A stretch of DNA of 64,000 bases from Heloderma charlesbogerti. Its lineage: Eukaryota > Chordata > Lepidosauria > Squamata > Helodermatidae. The stretch's first letter is position 1. Every line of letters starts with the position of its first letter. The notes below the pieces were generated by a model. The model was not told the DNA's origin. It worked only from the letters and a program-made list of their open reading frames with translations, and made no database searches. Positions 1-10,100 of this stretch are shown here, in pieces. The position numbers and the translations under genes are program-made. The DNA is taken from contig JANEZZ010002067.1 in NCBI GenBank assembly GCA_026122225.1, positions 620,001 through 684,000 of the forward strand. The letters run 5' to 3'.

Positions 1-136
1 CCCAGTCTCTGCTCCTCTGTGTGGTGTGCTCCCACCTGGCCTAGGAGGGCAGGGCCCTGACTGACTCCAGCTACAAAGGTGATGGCTGCTGGAGGTGCCC
101 TAGAGAACTATCAAGTTGTGAGCCCTAGAAGGCTTA
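1..136. other. no recognisable feature
   Basis: Mixed-composition sequence up to the first MITE; I recognise nothing in it. Confidence 0.5.
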
Positions 137-262
137 GGGAGCAATCCCGTGTGTGTTTAGACAGAAGAAAGTCCTACAACTCCCAGCATTCCCCAGCCGT
201 GGCTGGGGAATGCTGGGAGTTGTAGGACTTTCTTCTGCCTAAACATGCATAGGATTGCACCC
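137..262. mobile_element. Harbinger-like palindromic MITE
   Basis: Almost perfect inverted repeat: the arm ACTCCCAGCATTCCCCAGCC is followed a few bases later by its reverse complement. The ends read GGGAGCAATCC and GGATTGCACCC, and the element is flanked by TTA on both sides (134-136, 263-265). A 3-bp TTA/TAA duplication is what PIF/Harbinger transposons make, so the class is an inference from duplication size and TIR. There is no coding capacity. Related copies lie at 6148-6281 and (end only) near 5985 and 19015. Confidence 0.7.
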
Positions 263-539
263 TTAGTCCCTGTTTCACTCCCCTTATTTCCACCTGATGT
301 GGGAATGAAGGAAGGTGGGGTGCAACCCTGACTGATTGCAGCTATGAAGGCTGCTCCTGCTGCCTAGAGACCAGTGGGTTGGGGGCTTTTTTGTTTATTT
401 CTGGGATAATATTTAGCTTTAGATGAGATGTATCAGTTCGCCTGCTCTCTAGATTTTTGATTTTGTGTGCGATTCTCTTTGTGTTAGCCCTTGGTATGAA
501 ATATTCGTAGATCGTTTAATCTTAGTGTATATCTCTTGT

Positions 540-705
540 GAGATGTTATAGCCTATTTGTATGATTCTTTAAATTTTGTTATGACTTGTAATGGTGGATG
601 CATTATCTAGAAAGGTTGCTGTAAGCCACTTTGAGCAGTTTTACCATGAAAAAGCAGCGTACAAATCAATTGATGATGACAACGACGACGACAATGACAA
701 GTATG
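540..705 (+). mobile_element. LINE 3' tail fragment (L2/CR1-like)
   Basis: Contains TGTAAGCCACTTTGAG and AAAAGCAGCGTACAAAT, the 3'-UTR signature shared by many sauropsid L2/CR1-type LINEs, followed by a degenerate GATGATGAC/GACGACGAC simple tail. There is no open frame. The 5' limit is unclear. Confidence 0.45.
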
Positions 706-1998
706 AGTACTCAGAAACAGCACTTTGGGGGCAACAAAGCTGAAAGACATTTCCAGTTTCTGTAGAAATAAGGCTTTGTGCTCTTGAAGACAGAGGCATC
801 TCTGTAGCCAATAGTGCCTTTAAAAAAAGTGTGGGAAATGCCTGTGGGATTTCTCAATGGGAGAAGCAAACTGACTCCCAGGATCCTGAGTGGGGGTGAG
901 GGGAATACAAACAAAGGCTCTAATTGTGACAGTAAACGGAGGTACATGTCGCCACCAGATTTCAATTGGAATAATATCCTGCTTTGTTTGATCAGGCATC
1001 CATCATATCCTTTAAGTTCTCTCATATGCCAGCAAGCTGAATGGCATAAACATGTCATTTGGTTTGGGGGATGGATGGACAAATTAATATCAGCCTTCAT
1101 TTAAAAGGGGGGGGGAGGGAGAGAGAGAGAGAGAGTGCAAATAGACAGCCAATGCATCAGTGAAGCTTCAGCCTCACACAATAAACAGAACACATCCTTA
1201 AGTTTGGGAACAACAGAGGATCTTGTTAAATGATTAAAGTTAGCAGTGAATGCCTGGGCCCAGATTATATATATAATCAGCCGTGTTTGCTACTTCACTT
1301 ATCCCTGCAGCTTCCATTGTATCCTTTTGTCTGTGTAGCCAAATTGACCTCTAAACCCTGCAAACAACACACAGAGAGATTTCCCCCCCTCCCCACCCTT
1401 CTTTCTCTATGTAGACTATTATCCTTTCATCTTGAAAGGTCACTGGGTATCAGTCGAAGAAATATACCACTTAGCTCTGAGCGTTTGCTCAGTTTGAAGC
1501 AATTTGCCTGTTTGTTTTATAAATGGGGACTCAGCCCACAAACAAATTGAAAATTAGTTTGTCGCTCTTCCCACCGGAAGACTGTAAGGTGCTATGGCAT
1601 AAGCAGAACAGTCTAATGCTGAAACAGACTGAAAGGCGTCTATCAGACATGAGACAGCTCGGTGATTTGGCACCAGGATGAGGCAGTTAAAGACAGTCTC
1701 AGTGCAGTGAACAAGGCTGCTGCAAAACTGGGAGGGATAGTCTGAGTGGCAAGAGGGTAAAGGGGGCATCTGGATGTAAAGATTAGAATTCACAAACAGT
1801 TCAGAATAACTAGATTTGCAAAGCACAGCTGCATCCTTCATGAATCAAAGTGGTGAGAGCAGGCAGCTCAGAAACAACAGCATTCTGAATAATAATAAGA
1901 AATTCTTCTGAATAAGAATGCATAAGAAAGACTGTAAAAGAAGTTTGGGAACAAGTCAGATCATGCTTGAGAGCAATGTGAAAAATCCATCTTGTTAG
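706..1998. other. no recognisable gene; short GA microsatellite
   Basis: A G-run followed by (GA)n sits at about 1108-1135. The rest is ordinary non-repetitive DNA; the reading frames in it overlap on both strands and show no family signature. Confidence 0.5.
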
Positions 1999-2440
1999 TA
2001 GGGGTGGGTGAGAATCTCAGTTGAGTTCACTTCTGATCAGAATTTACCAAAATTCTTAATGTTCTCCATATTCAGGACAAAAAGAACTTGATTTTTTTTT
2101 TTTTTAAGTCAAATGTGGGAGAAGCCAACACTGGCAGAATTGTCTATCCAGGCACAGGGATTTGAGTGCTTAGTTCTTAAAACTCTGGATTTGGATCCCT
2201 GTGATATTCAACCATGCTAGTGCTTAATTAGGATTGCCATATTTTTTTTCTGACAGATTCCTCATCTTTAACAGCTGTATGGCAGGCAGGTACATCATGG
2301 TCCTCTCCATGCTAGGAATAGCTGTACTGATTGAATCTGGCTGGTGCAGATGAGTGAGAATATTGTCTGAGTTTGTTTGTGATAAATTTGCAAATTTCTT
2401 CACATTTGGCAGAGAATGAACATGAAGTTTTAAAAATTTG
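1999..2440. mobile_element. AT-rich TAGGG-type MITE, partial
   Basis: Begins TAGGGGTGGGTGAGAAT and continues with a TTCACTTCTGATCAGAAT segment also found near the start of the element at 24617-25059. I could not find the other end or a target duplication, so the right limit is approximate. Confidence 0.35.
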
Positions 2441-2671
2441 AATGTGGGAGAAAGTGGGCCTGACAGATTTCCCGATCCATAGGCACCCCAATATTAAATG
2501 TGTTTACTTGGATGTCAGCCTACCTGCAAACTTTGTGGGAGAGCATACATTCCCCTCCCCCCACTCTAGCACTTCACTTGCTGCTTCTCCATTCTGCCCA
2601 CCACCTTTCAGCTGTGGCTACCATCCCATGCACATTGACATAGGAGTAAGACGCACTGAGCACAGTGGGAC

Positions 2672-3285
2672 TTACTTTTATTTTATTTTATTTATTAAAT
2701 TTATTAATCGCCCATCTGACTGGTCACCCAGCCACTCTGGGTGATGTACAACCCACCATAAAACAATTTAAAACAATAAAATTTTACCATAATTTTTTTT
2801 AAAAAATACCCTAACCCACCCCAAATGCCTGCCTGAACAACCACGTTTTTAATGCACGACGGAAGCTCATTAAAGAGGGGGCATGACGGAGTTCCCTAGG
2901 AAGGGAGTTCCACAGAGTGGGGGCCACCACAGAGAAGGCCCTCTCCCTCGTCCCCACCAGTCTAGCTGTCCTGGCTGATGGGACAGAGAGGAGGCCATCC
3001 GAGGCTGATCTTGTTAAGCGGCCTGTCTGGTGTTGCTGGAGGCGCTCCTTAAGATAGGCTGGGCCGGAACCATATAGGGTTTTAAAGGTCAAAACCAACA
3101 CCTTGAATTTGGCCCGGAAAACAACTGGTAACCAGTGCAACTCCTTCAGCACTGGAGTGATGTGATCTCGCCGGCGGCTGCCTTTAATCAGGCGAGCCGC
3201 CGTGTTCTGTACCAGCTGCAGCTTCCGAACCGTCTTCAAGGGTAACCCCACGTAGAGCGCATTACAGTAGTCTAAACGAGACTTC
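2672..3285 (-). mobile_element. L2-clade LINE, 5'-truncated C-terminal fragment
   Basis: Minus-strand translation gives the C-terminal part of an L2/CR1-superfamily reverse-transcriptase protein: DYCNALYVGLPLKTVRK, then ITPVLKELHWLPV, RAFSVVAPTLWNSLP and LKTWLFRQAF. The 3' side ends in an A-rich tail seen on the plus strand as TTTTATTTTATTTTATTTAT. The family match stops near 3285, where typical 5' truncation would fall. The catalytic RT core is absent, so the copy is dead. The same domain appears in the longer copy at 59560-60008, which is a different subfamily. Confidence 0.8.
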
Positions 3286-4181
3286 TGAGGAAACTGCCAT
3301 AGGATCGTCCTCACGCTGGCTGCAGAAGCTTCTTTCCAGACTATGGGAATGGGAATGGCTATACTCTGATCCAATAGGAAGTGGAAAGCCGTCACTTCCT
3401 GTTTGGTTGGCACATAGCCCCTCCCCTTCTCAGAGCCTGGAAAAAGGCCTCAGTGACCACATGGGGCCTTTGAAGACCCCATTGGAGGGAGGCCTGCCTC
3501 TCTCTCTCTCTTTCAATAGTTCAATTGCTGGCTTTAATTAAAAGCCCTGGATATATTTGTGCATGGATGTGATCACACTGTATCATTGATTTGGGAGTCA
3601 TAAAATGGCATACGCAATGTATCATCCCCTGTGCATCTGTGTTTCACTTGTAAGATGGTTTACTGCAAAATGATGAAAATGCCATGGGGATATAGATGAT
3701 TTGGCTCTCATCCACATGTATTTCACTCACAGGAATGCAGATGGTTGGCAGGAAGTGATTAAAATATTGGAGACTATATATATTTTGAGAATACAGTGTT
3801 GCTTATCCATGTAAGCATGAATCGTAAGCTCATATGGCAAAAATTAAAAAATGGTAGTTTTTCGAATGGCTGCCAGAATTTTTGGCTCAAGATACTATAT
3901 CCTAGTGTAAAGACATCTGGAGATGATCGAAATGACCTTTCAGGGATTCCTTATAGCCCTGTGATTCTTGGCTGTAAGATTCTTGTTGGCCAAGAGACAG
4001 TTAATAGAACTAGTCAGACTGCTGGAGATAATCTGGATGACTTTGACAGAGTGGTCAAGTGCCCTGCTTTTGTTAAGCTTATGTTTCTCAAAAGACGGGC
4101 TGTTCTTGAAGGAGAGAGGCTGTCAAGTCTTAACTTCAGCCCCCCACCCCACCACCACCCCAGCCCCGGGGAGATGAGGTA
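3286..4181. other. no recognisable gene
   Basis: Unique-looking sequence between the L2 fragment and the next MITE. It contains a short TC run at about 3499-3511 and nothing else that I can assign. Confidence 0.5.
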
Positions 4182-4189
4182 ATTCAAAC

Positions 4190-5114
4190 TAGGGCTGTGC
4201 ACCACTTCTGCCCGAGGCCTGAACCTTGAGTTGAAGTGGACTGCTTCGGGTTGCTTCCGAGGCGAAGTGGAGGGGGCACGAAGTGACTCAGAGCGGGTCA
4301 GGGGCTCTCCGAAGTGCTTGGTATGCTTCGGAGCTTCAGCACCCCAGCCCAGCCGTGCTGGCGCCTTCAGCTCCTTACCTGAGGTGACTCACAGGAGTTG
4401 CCGCCATGGTGGCCTCCATTGCCACTGTCACAGCCGCCATCATCATCGCCGCCACCCACCACTAGCAGCTCCTGAGCCCTGGACATGTGCCAGCTTTTGT
4501 TGTAGGGAGTCTGAGTCACCATTTTAAAAATGGTGACTCCCGCCAAAAAGAACCAGCATGCATCCAGGGCTCAGGAGCTGGCGGCGGTCGCAGGTGGTGA
4601 TGACAGCAGTGGCAACAGCAGTGGTGGAGGTGGCCTCTGCTGCCTCTATCACTGCTGCCACCCGCTGCCACCGCCAGCTTCTCAGCCCTGGACTCGCGCT
4701 GGCTCTTTTTGGCAGGAGTCCCCACATTTTTAAAATGGTGACTCCCCACAACAGGAGTCTACCCTCTTCCAGGGCTCAGGAGAGGCAGCTGCAAGCAGTG
4801 GGCAGTGGCAATGATGGCAGTGGCAGTGATAGTGGCGGAGGTGATGGCAGCAGAGGAGGCGGTGACAGCGGTGGAGGCAGTGGCAGAGGATGAGGAGGTG
4901 GCAGAGGCAGAACCAGCAGCCCAGGTAAGGAGCTGGGGGTTTGCACGGGGTCGTTGGGGGCCCCTGAAGAGGGATTCAGGTGGCCAAATCCAGCTTTGGG
5001 TTTGGGGCTGAGTCGGGTTAGGGGGGCCCTGAATCAGCCCGAGCCAAATTGAGCTGACCTTCGAAGCCACGAAGCGGCTTCCGAGTCGGATCAGGGGGGC
5101 CCTGCGCAGCCCTA
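4190..5114. mobile_element. GC-rich hAT-like foldback element
   Basis: Ends are TAGGGCTGTGCAC at left and CTGCGCAGCCCTA at right. The flanks ATTCAAAC (4182-4189) and GTTCGAAC (5115-5122) agree at 6 of 8 positions, a decayed 8-bp duplication as expected for hAT. Internally the arms are inverted: a CTCCTGAGCCCTGGA segment near 4468 is answered by CCAGGGCTCAGGAG near 4564 and again near 4769, and ATTTTAAAAATGG hairpins occur twice. The many short reading frames here are low-complexity Ala/Ser/Gly/His products of the repeats. Left arm (minus strand) and right arm (plus strand) each carry an ATG-led open stretch ending at GGTAAGG. No transposase. Confidence 0.75.
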
Positions 5115-6147
5115 GTTCGAACTGCATGTCTGTGAAGATTTGACAATTTTGAAGAAGAGTCAAAAGTCAGAGGACTGAGCAGTGTGACAGCATTTTAGGG
5201 TGCTGGCTTGTCTCCCTAGAGATTTCCTGTGGGAGCAGTGAACTTTGGGACATCTGTTAGGAAGATTGGTTGTGAATCCCACCTATGCTATGCTCAACTG
5301 ATAAATAAACCATATATCACAAAAACAGCATTAGCACTACACACTAATAGTGAACTCATTTTCAGAGTGTGGATTCTTATGTTGCTAAAACAACAACATC
5401 AGCGCAAAACCCAGAAGTATCAGCAGGCTCAGGGGCACCCCAAGGCTTGAAGAAGTGCAAAAAACAACATCCACCCTTTAGAAAAAAGTTAAGGGGGAAA
5501 TCCCACAAACAGCTCAATGAGGATTGTGCATACTCAGTGTCCACCAAATGTGGCTGGGCATTGGGGAGGGGTGCTGAAAAACCAAAGAAAATGGGGAATG
5601 GAATATAGTATTGTGGAAGAGGGCAAATCTGGTCGGCTGGGAAACTGAACAGGAACACTCCAGACTGCAACGTTTTGTTGCAGTTCTCTTCTCACTTATT
5701 GGATACAAATATGTGTGCCTCTCTCCTTGTGTGGATTTTGGCGGCAAGCTCAGCGTTGAACAGAGAAGTGTTTAGGCAGGAAAAGATTCATCCTGAGCAA
5801 TGGAAATGATCCCCTGTATTCAGAACCAACTGTGGTGGGCTTCAGGTGCCGATTAAAGACATTTCCTTATGCAGACCTTTTTTGATTGATTGTGAGGCTG
5901 CCCAGTTTGCTTGCACTGTGCATACTGGGTGTGTATGCATTTTCTATTTTAATGTTGTTTCGAGTGCAGTCCTCTGCACTGGAGTTGGAGGACTTTTTTC
6001 TGTCTAAACATGCCTAGGATTGCTCCTTTAGTGTATTTTTTGTAAGCCACTTAGAGAGATTTTCAAAGCATGTGAAACAGGTGCTCTTCTACTGAGCTAC
6101 TGTCCCTTCTTCTGCTATGTCCCCTTGCTCACCACTAGGACAACTAA
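5115..6147. other. no gene; one broken MITE end
   Basis: Contains a lone Harbinger-like end near 5985-6034 (GGACTTTTTTCTGTCTAAAC followed by AGGATTGCTCC) without its partner. Otherwise unassigned. Confidence 0.45.
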
Positions 6148-6281
6148 GAGCACAATCCTATGCATATTTAGTTAGAAGGAAAGTCCTGCAACTCCCAGCA
6201 TTCCCCAGCCAGCCATACAGGGTGGGGAATGCTGGGAGTTGGAGGACTTTTTTCTGTGTAAACTTGCATAGGATTGCACCC
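6148..6281. mobile_element. Harbinger-like palindromic MITE
   Basis: Same family as 137-262: inverted arms around CTCCCAGCATTCCCCAGCC with outer ends GAGCACAATCC and GGATTGCACCC. The flanking triplets are TAA on the left and TTA on the right, compatible with a 3-bp TWA target after one mutation. Confidence 0.65.
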
Positions 6282-6339
6282 TTAGTGTACTTCTGTAAAG
6301 CACTTAGAGATTGATTGATTGATCGATTTAAAAAAAAAA

Positions 6340-6525
6340 AACATCCGGAGGGTACTGGGTTGGGGAAGGCTGATCTAGAGTAAAGGGACAACATTAAAGA
6401 ATTTCTGCACCTACAAAGCATCTGGCTTTGTCCTTCACATAGTTTTATGGAGTACAGGCATTTTGGGCAGTATCCTATGCTGCCTCCATGCCAGCAGGAC
6501 CCATAACACAATGGGGAGCTAGGGA
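6340..6525 (+). repeat. repeat copy 1, empty-site paralogue of the BovB insertion
   Basis: From the hAT-MITE end GGGAAGGCTGATCTAGAG through GGAGTACAGGCATTTTGGGC and TATCCTATGCTGCC this matches 8875-8968 plus 9974-10090, but here the sequence runs uninterrupted through CACATAGTTTTATGG. It therefore shows the pre-insertion state of the BovB target. Confidence 0.75.
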
Positions 6526-6741
6526 TATTTTTTTTAAATCTGTTAAAATCTATTAAATGAATAAATACTGAAAGTCTTTAATGGGTGATTGATAGTATTA
6601 GGTCATTTCCAGAGTGGGTGTGATCCTGTGACTGCTCAGGTTCTGTGTGCTGAAATTACCAAGCCAGGAGGTGAGCATGAAGATCACCTCCAGGATGATC
6701 TCTAAAACAACAAAGAGTCTGGGGGCAGGGATGATGCTCGT

Positions 6742-6850
6742 GGGTTCGAGGTCAACAGCTGGTTGGCCACTGTGTAAACCAAATGCTGGACTAGATGGAC
6801 TTTTGGTCTGATCCAGCAAGGCTCTTCTGATGTTCTTATGATTCTTATTA
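6742..6850 (-). repeat. dispersed sauropsid repeat fragment
   Basis: Reads on the minus strand as ACATAAGAAGAGC...CTGGATCAGACC...CTAGTCCAGCAT...GTGGCCAACCAGCTG with gaps. The same family is longer, on the opposite strand, at 34570-34799. Confidence 0.6.
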
Positions 6851-7234
6851 CTCTCCTCATGTGCCATCTTCCCCATTTAGGTTGTGCTCCTGCCAGTCCA
6901 CTGAACAACTGCTTGGTCGGCTTGCCAGAGTGCAGTTGTGCTGGGGAAGACACTACATGGGAATAGCTCACACCATCCACCTCAGCACAACTGTGCTCCC
7001 CCAAGCCCACCAAAGAGTTGAGTGGCAGACGTGGGGAAGCATGAACTTAACAGGGGAATTTGACAGTAGGGGTGAGAGTGGGGGCTTGGACAACCCTTAG
7101 TGGGCTACACAAAAGGCATCCAAGGGCAGTGGATTGCCCACATGTGCACTAAGGGGGCAGCAGAATAAAAATCAACTGTCTTCACAGCACCCCCACCCAC
7201 CCAATAATATGTTGCTGTCCAATTGTTCAGTTCA
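6851..7234. other. no recognisable gene
   Basis: No family signature seen; probably unique sequence. Confidence 0.4.
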
Positions 7235-7560
7235 TCTTTGGAGGCTCTTCTCTGGGTGACACTACCCACAATGGTGCGATGGCTGGCTACCAGGAAAAGA
7301 GCCTTCTCTGTAGTGGCCCCCTGTCTGTGGAATGCCCATTCCAGGGAGATCTGCCTGGTGTCTTCACTGTATATGTTTAGGCCTTCCGCTTCCAACAGGC
7401 ATTTAATCTGATGCTCTGAGTATCAATTTTACTATATTTTTAATCATTTAATATTTTATTGTTTTTGTTAGTGCATTGTTTTGAGGTGTTTGAATGACTG
7501 TAAGCAACTGCAAGGGTACCTGCCTGATGGACAGTATATTAATGTGATAAATACATAAAT
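7235..7560 (+). mobile_element. L2-like LINE 3' end
   Basis: Encodes the extreme C-terminus (RKRAFSVVAPCLWN) and then runs into an AT-rich 3'-UTR ending in GTGATAAATACATAAAT. It shares TTTGGAGGCTCTTCTCTGGG with the copy at 44082-44463, so both belong to one subfamily, distinct from 2672-3285. 5'-truncated and non-functional. Confidence 0.65.
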
Positions 7561-7586
7561 ACTACCCACACATATACGTATTACTT

Positions 7587-7591
<5 letters not shown>

Positions 7592-7655
<64 letters not shown>

Positions 7656-7656
7656 G
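7592..7656. repeat. (AT)n(AC)n microsatellite
   Basis: About 15 AT units directly followed by about 15 AC units. It lies near the tail of the preceding LINE fragment. Confidence 0.9.
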
Positions 7657-8061
7657 CTATAAAAACTTAGTACCTCTTTTTCAGAGACCCCTTCCTCTAC
7701 TTCCAGTTTAACACTGCAGCAAAGAGCTACCAACAAGCCTCCTTTAATTATTTTTAGGGATGTGCAAGCTCTTCTAGCTTCCATTTGGAAACAGCATGTT
7801 GTGTATGAGATTTTTCAGTGAGCATTTGGGAACAAAATATACCTATTTCTGGGATCTCTATCCCACCTTGTAATATTGGGCACGTGCATGCTGAGTGTGC
7901 TGGTTGGATGCCCCTTATCGTATCACTTTCTGGATGAGAATTCTAGTTCCCAGCATCAACCATGGCAGAGAGCCGCTTTGAAATTCAGGTGGCCCCTAGT
8001 CCCTGACAAATCAAACATATTCAAGGGGTAAAAAGAGGATTTTAGATCTGGATGGGTGAGA
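7657..8061. other. no gene; lone TAGGGATG end
   Basis: A TAGGGATGTGCAAGCTC start occurs at 7755 but no partner end or duplication was found. The rest is unassigned. Confidence 0.35.
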
Positions 8062-8069
8062 CCCATTAC

Positions 8070-8080
8070 TAGGGATGGAC

Positions 8081-8119
<39 letters not shown>

Positions 8120-8628
8120 GTCTGGATCCTCCAGGAGCCTGCCAAGCCAGTCCCTATTCGCAAACCCCTGGACTCACTCCCACCCCCCCACCCCACACTA
8201 ACCAAGCCTCCCTCACCTACCCTGAGATATCCTCGAGTGCTGTCGTTCCTGTAGTTGTCATTTTGCAAAAAAAATGGCACCTCAGGAACTTCTGTAGATC
8301 TAATATTGCACATGTACCAGCTGTAAAGGCCTCATCCACACAATAGTACAGGTGTAAATGGCCCTTTTATGCCTGTAATATTGCATAGATGTGACCTTTA
8401 CGACCGCTCTGTGCACAATATTAGATTTACGGAAGTTCCCAAGGTGCCATTTTTTTCACAAAATGGTGACCATGGGAATGGTGGGAGCTTGAGGACAGCA
8501 GGGTAGGTAGGGTGGCTCAGTGAGCACAGGGGAGCATGAGCGGGGGCAGCAGCTTGGCAGGCATAGCCCAGAGGCATGAGTGGGGAGGACTCCATTGGAC
8601 TCCTGGACTGAGTTGGGTGCCTGCACCA
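8070..8628. mobile_element. TAGGGATG foldback element with CA repeat
   Basis: Begins TAGGGATGGACGG and is bounded by perfect CCCATTAC duplications (8062-8069 and 8629-8636). The internal foldback centres near 8350: CAAAAAAAATGGCAC and TCTAATATTGCACA on the left are answered by TGTGCACAATATTAGA and GTGCCATTTTTTTC on the right. An (AC)n tract sits just inside the left end. The expected terminal TCCCTA is missing on the right. Confidence 0.7.
8081..8118. repeat. (AC)n microsatellite inside a MITE
   Basis: About 19 AC units beginning 11 bp inside the element at 8070. The reading frames across it are artefacts of the repeat. Confidence 0.9.
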
Positions 8629-8760
8629 CCCATTACCTTCTCAAGAAAGAGCTGAGAGATCTGACACAGATAGAGGATAATGACCAGTGAAAAGGCTGCT
8701 TAGTCAGGTGGTCTGGTCAAATAGTTCAAACAAATCAATCAATGAGAGTTTCATCTAGAG

Positions 8761-8896
8761 AAGCCTTCCCCAAGCTGATTCCCTCCAGATGTTTTGGGCT
8801 ATACCTCCCATCATCCATTACCCTTGGCCACACTGGGTGGTGCTGATGGGAGTTGTAGTCCAAAACTTCTGGAAAGTGCTGGGTTAGGGAAGGCTG
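8761..8896. mobile_element. short hAT MITE (CCTCCAGATG family)
   Basis: Foldback of 136 bp: the left end AAGCCTTCCCCAAGCTG and the right end GGGTTAGGGAAGGCTG are inverted copies. The interior pairs CTCCCATCATCC with GATGGGAGTTGTAG. It is flanked by identical ATCTAGAG (8753-8760, 8897-8904), a clean 8-bp hAT-type duplication. Decayed relatives lie at about 10610-10700, 56905-56975 and 60242-60335. Confidence 0.85.
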
Positions 8897-8968
8897 ATCT
8901 AGAGTAAAGGGACAATATTAAAGAATGTCTGCACCTACAAAGGAGCTGGCTTTTGTCAGTCACATAGT
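8897..8968 (+). repeat. repeat copy 2, left part before the BovB insertion
   Basis: Matches 6370-6440 closely (GAGTAAAGGGACAATATTAA, then CTGCACCTACAAAG). The repeat resumes at 9974 after the BovB fragment. Confidence 0.75.
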
Positions 8969-9964
8969 CATCTTGTCTGCTTCCTGAGGAATCTGTATAA
9001 CGACCAAGTGGCAACAGTAAGAACAGACCACGGAACAATGGACTGGTTTAAGATTGGGAAAGGAGTACGGCAGGGTTGTATACTCTCACCCTACCTACTC
9101 AGCCTGTATGCAGAACACATCATGCAACATGCTGGGCTTGATGAAGCCAAGGCTGGAGTTAAAATCGCTGGAAGAAACATTAACAGTCTCAGATATGCAG
9201 ATGATACCACTTTGATGGCTGAAAGTGAGGAGGAGCTGAGGAACCTCATGACGAAGGTGAAAGAAGAAAGTGCAAAAGCTGGGTTGCAGTTAAACCTCAA
9301 AAAAGCCAAGATTATGGCAACCAGCTTGATTGATAACTGGCAAATAGAGGGAGAAAACGTGGAGGCAGTGACAGACTTTGTCTTTCTAGGTGCAAAGATT
9401 ACTGCAGACGCTGACTGCAGCCAGGAAATCAGAAGATGTTTACTTCTTGGGAGGAGACAAATGACAAATCTTGATAAAATAGTTAAGAGCAGAGACATCA
9501 CACTGACAACAAAGGTCCGCATAGTTCAAGCAATGGTATTCCCCGTAGTAACCTATAGCTGCGAGAGCTGGACCATAAGGAAGGCTGAGCGAAGGAAGAT
9601 AGATGCTTTTGAACTGTGGTGCTGGAGGAAAATTCTGAGAGTGCCTTGGAATGCAAGAAGATCAAACCAGTCCATCCTCCAGGAAATAAAGCCAGACTGC
9701 TCACTTGAGAGAATGATCTTAAAGGCAAAACTGAAGTACTTTGGCCACATAATGAGAAGACAGGATACCCTGGAGAAGATGCTGATGCTAGGGAAAGTGG
9801 AAGGCCAAAGGAAGAGGGGCCGACCAAGGGCAAGATGGATGGATGATATTCTGGAGGTGATGGACTCGACCTTGGGGGAGCTGGGGGTGGGGACAGCCGA
9901 CAGGAAGCTCTGGCGTGGGCTGGTCCATGAAGTCACAAAGAGTCGGAAGCGACTGACCGAATAA
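8969..9964 (+). CDS. BovB reverse transcriptase, C-terminal part, frame intact
   Basis: Open from the truncation point to a TAA stop, 331 codons with no stop or frameshift. It enters in HLVCFLRNLYNDQ, continues with GVRQGCILSP (RT motif 4 region) and RYADDTTLMAES, with the catalytic YADD at 9194-9205. Further on come DFVFLGAKITAD (thumb) and the BovB C-terminal region: FELWCWRKILRVPW, YFGHIMRRQDTLEKMLMLGK, then TKSRKRLTE before the stop. There is no true start codon, since the 5' part was lost at insertion, so it is not expected to make a working enzyme. The clean frame points to a fairly recent insertion. Confidence 0.9.
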   Translation, partial: HLVCFLRNLYNDQVATVRTDHGTMDWFKIGKGVRQGCILSPYLLSLYAEHIMQHAGLDEAKAGVKIAGRNINSLRYADDTTLMAESEEELRNLMTKVKEESAKAGLQLNLKKAKIMATSLIDNWQIEGENVEAVTDFVFLGAKITADADCSQEIRRCLLLGRRQMTNLDKIVKSRDITLTTKVRIVQAMVFPVVTYSCESWTIRKAERRKIDAFELWCWRKILRVPWNARRSNQSILQEIKPDCSLERMILKAKLKYFGHIMRRQDTLEKMLMLGKVEGQRKRGRPRARWMDDILEVMDSTLGELGVGTADRKLWRGLVHEVTKSRKRLTE

Positions 9965-9973
9965 ACAACAAAA
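8969..9973 (+). mobile_element. BovB (RTE) LINE, 5'-truncated
   Basis: A 1-kb copy of the 3' part of a BovB retrotransposon. Its limits are set by comparison with the uninterrupted paralogue at 6340-6525: host repeat stops at CACATAGT and restarts at AGTTCGATGG. The shared AGT suggests a very short target duplication. The 3' end is the ORF stop followed immediately by an A-rich ACAACAAAA tail. The endonuclease and the first half of the reverse transcriptase are missing. BovB is well known for horizontal transfer between vertebrates. Confidence 0.9.
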
Positions 9974-10100
9974 AGTTCGATGGAGTACAGACATTTTGGG
10001 CAGTATCCTATGCTGCCTGCTTGCCAGCAGGGACCCTGTGTTTAGTCACCCCTGCATTCCAGCAGGTCACCTTGGTGTTTAACACAACAGGGAGCTAACT
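9974..10100 (+). repeat. repeat copy 2, right part after the BovB insertion
   Basis: GGAGTACAGACATTTTGGGC and TATCCTATGCTGCC match 6448-6484. Similarity fades after about 10090. Confidence 0.7.

Noticed and set aside
4231..5163. Several overlapping frames with His, Ala, Ser or Thr runs
   Set aside because: Shadow frames of trinucleotide-rich arms of one foldback. Kept only as possible captured exon sequence, not as genes.
7468..8346. Frames containing long Cys-Val, Thr-His or Tyr-Ile runs
   Set aside because: Translations of AC/AT microsatellites.
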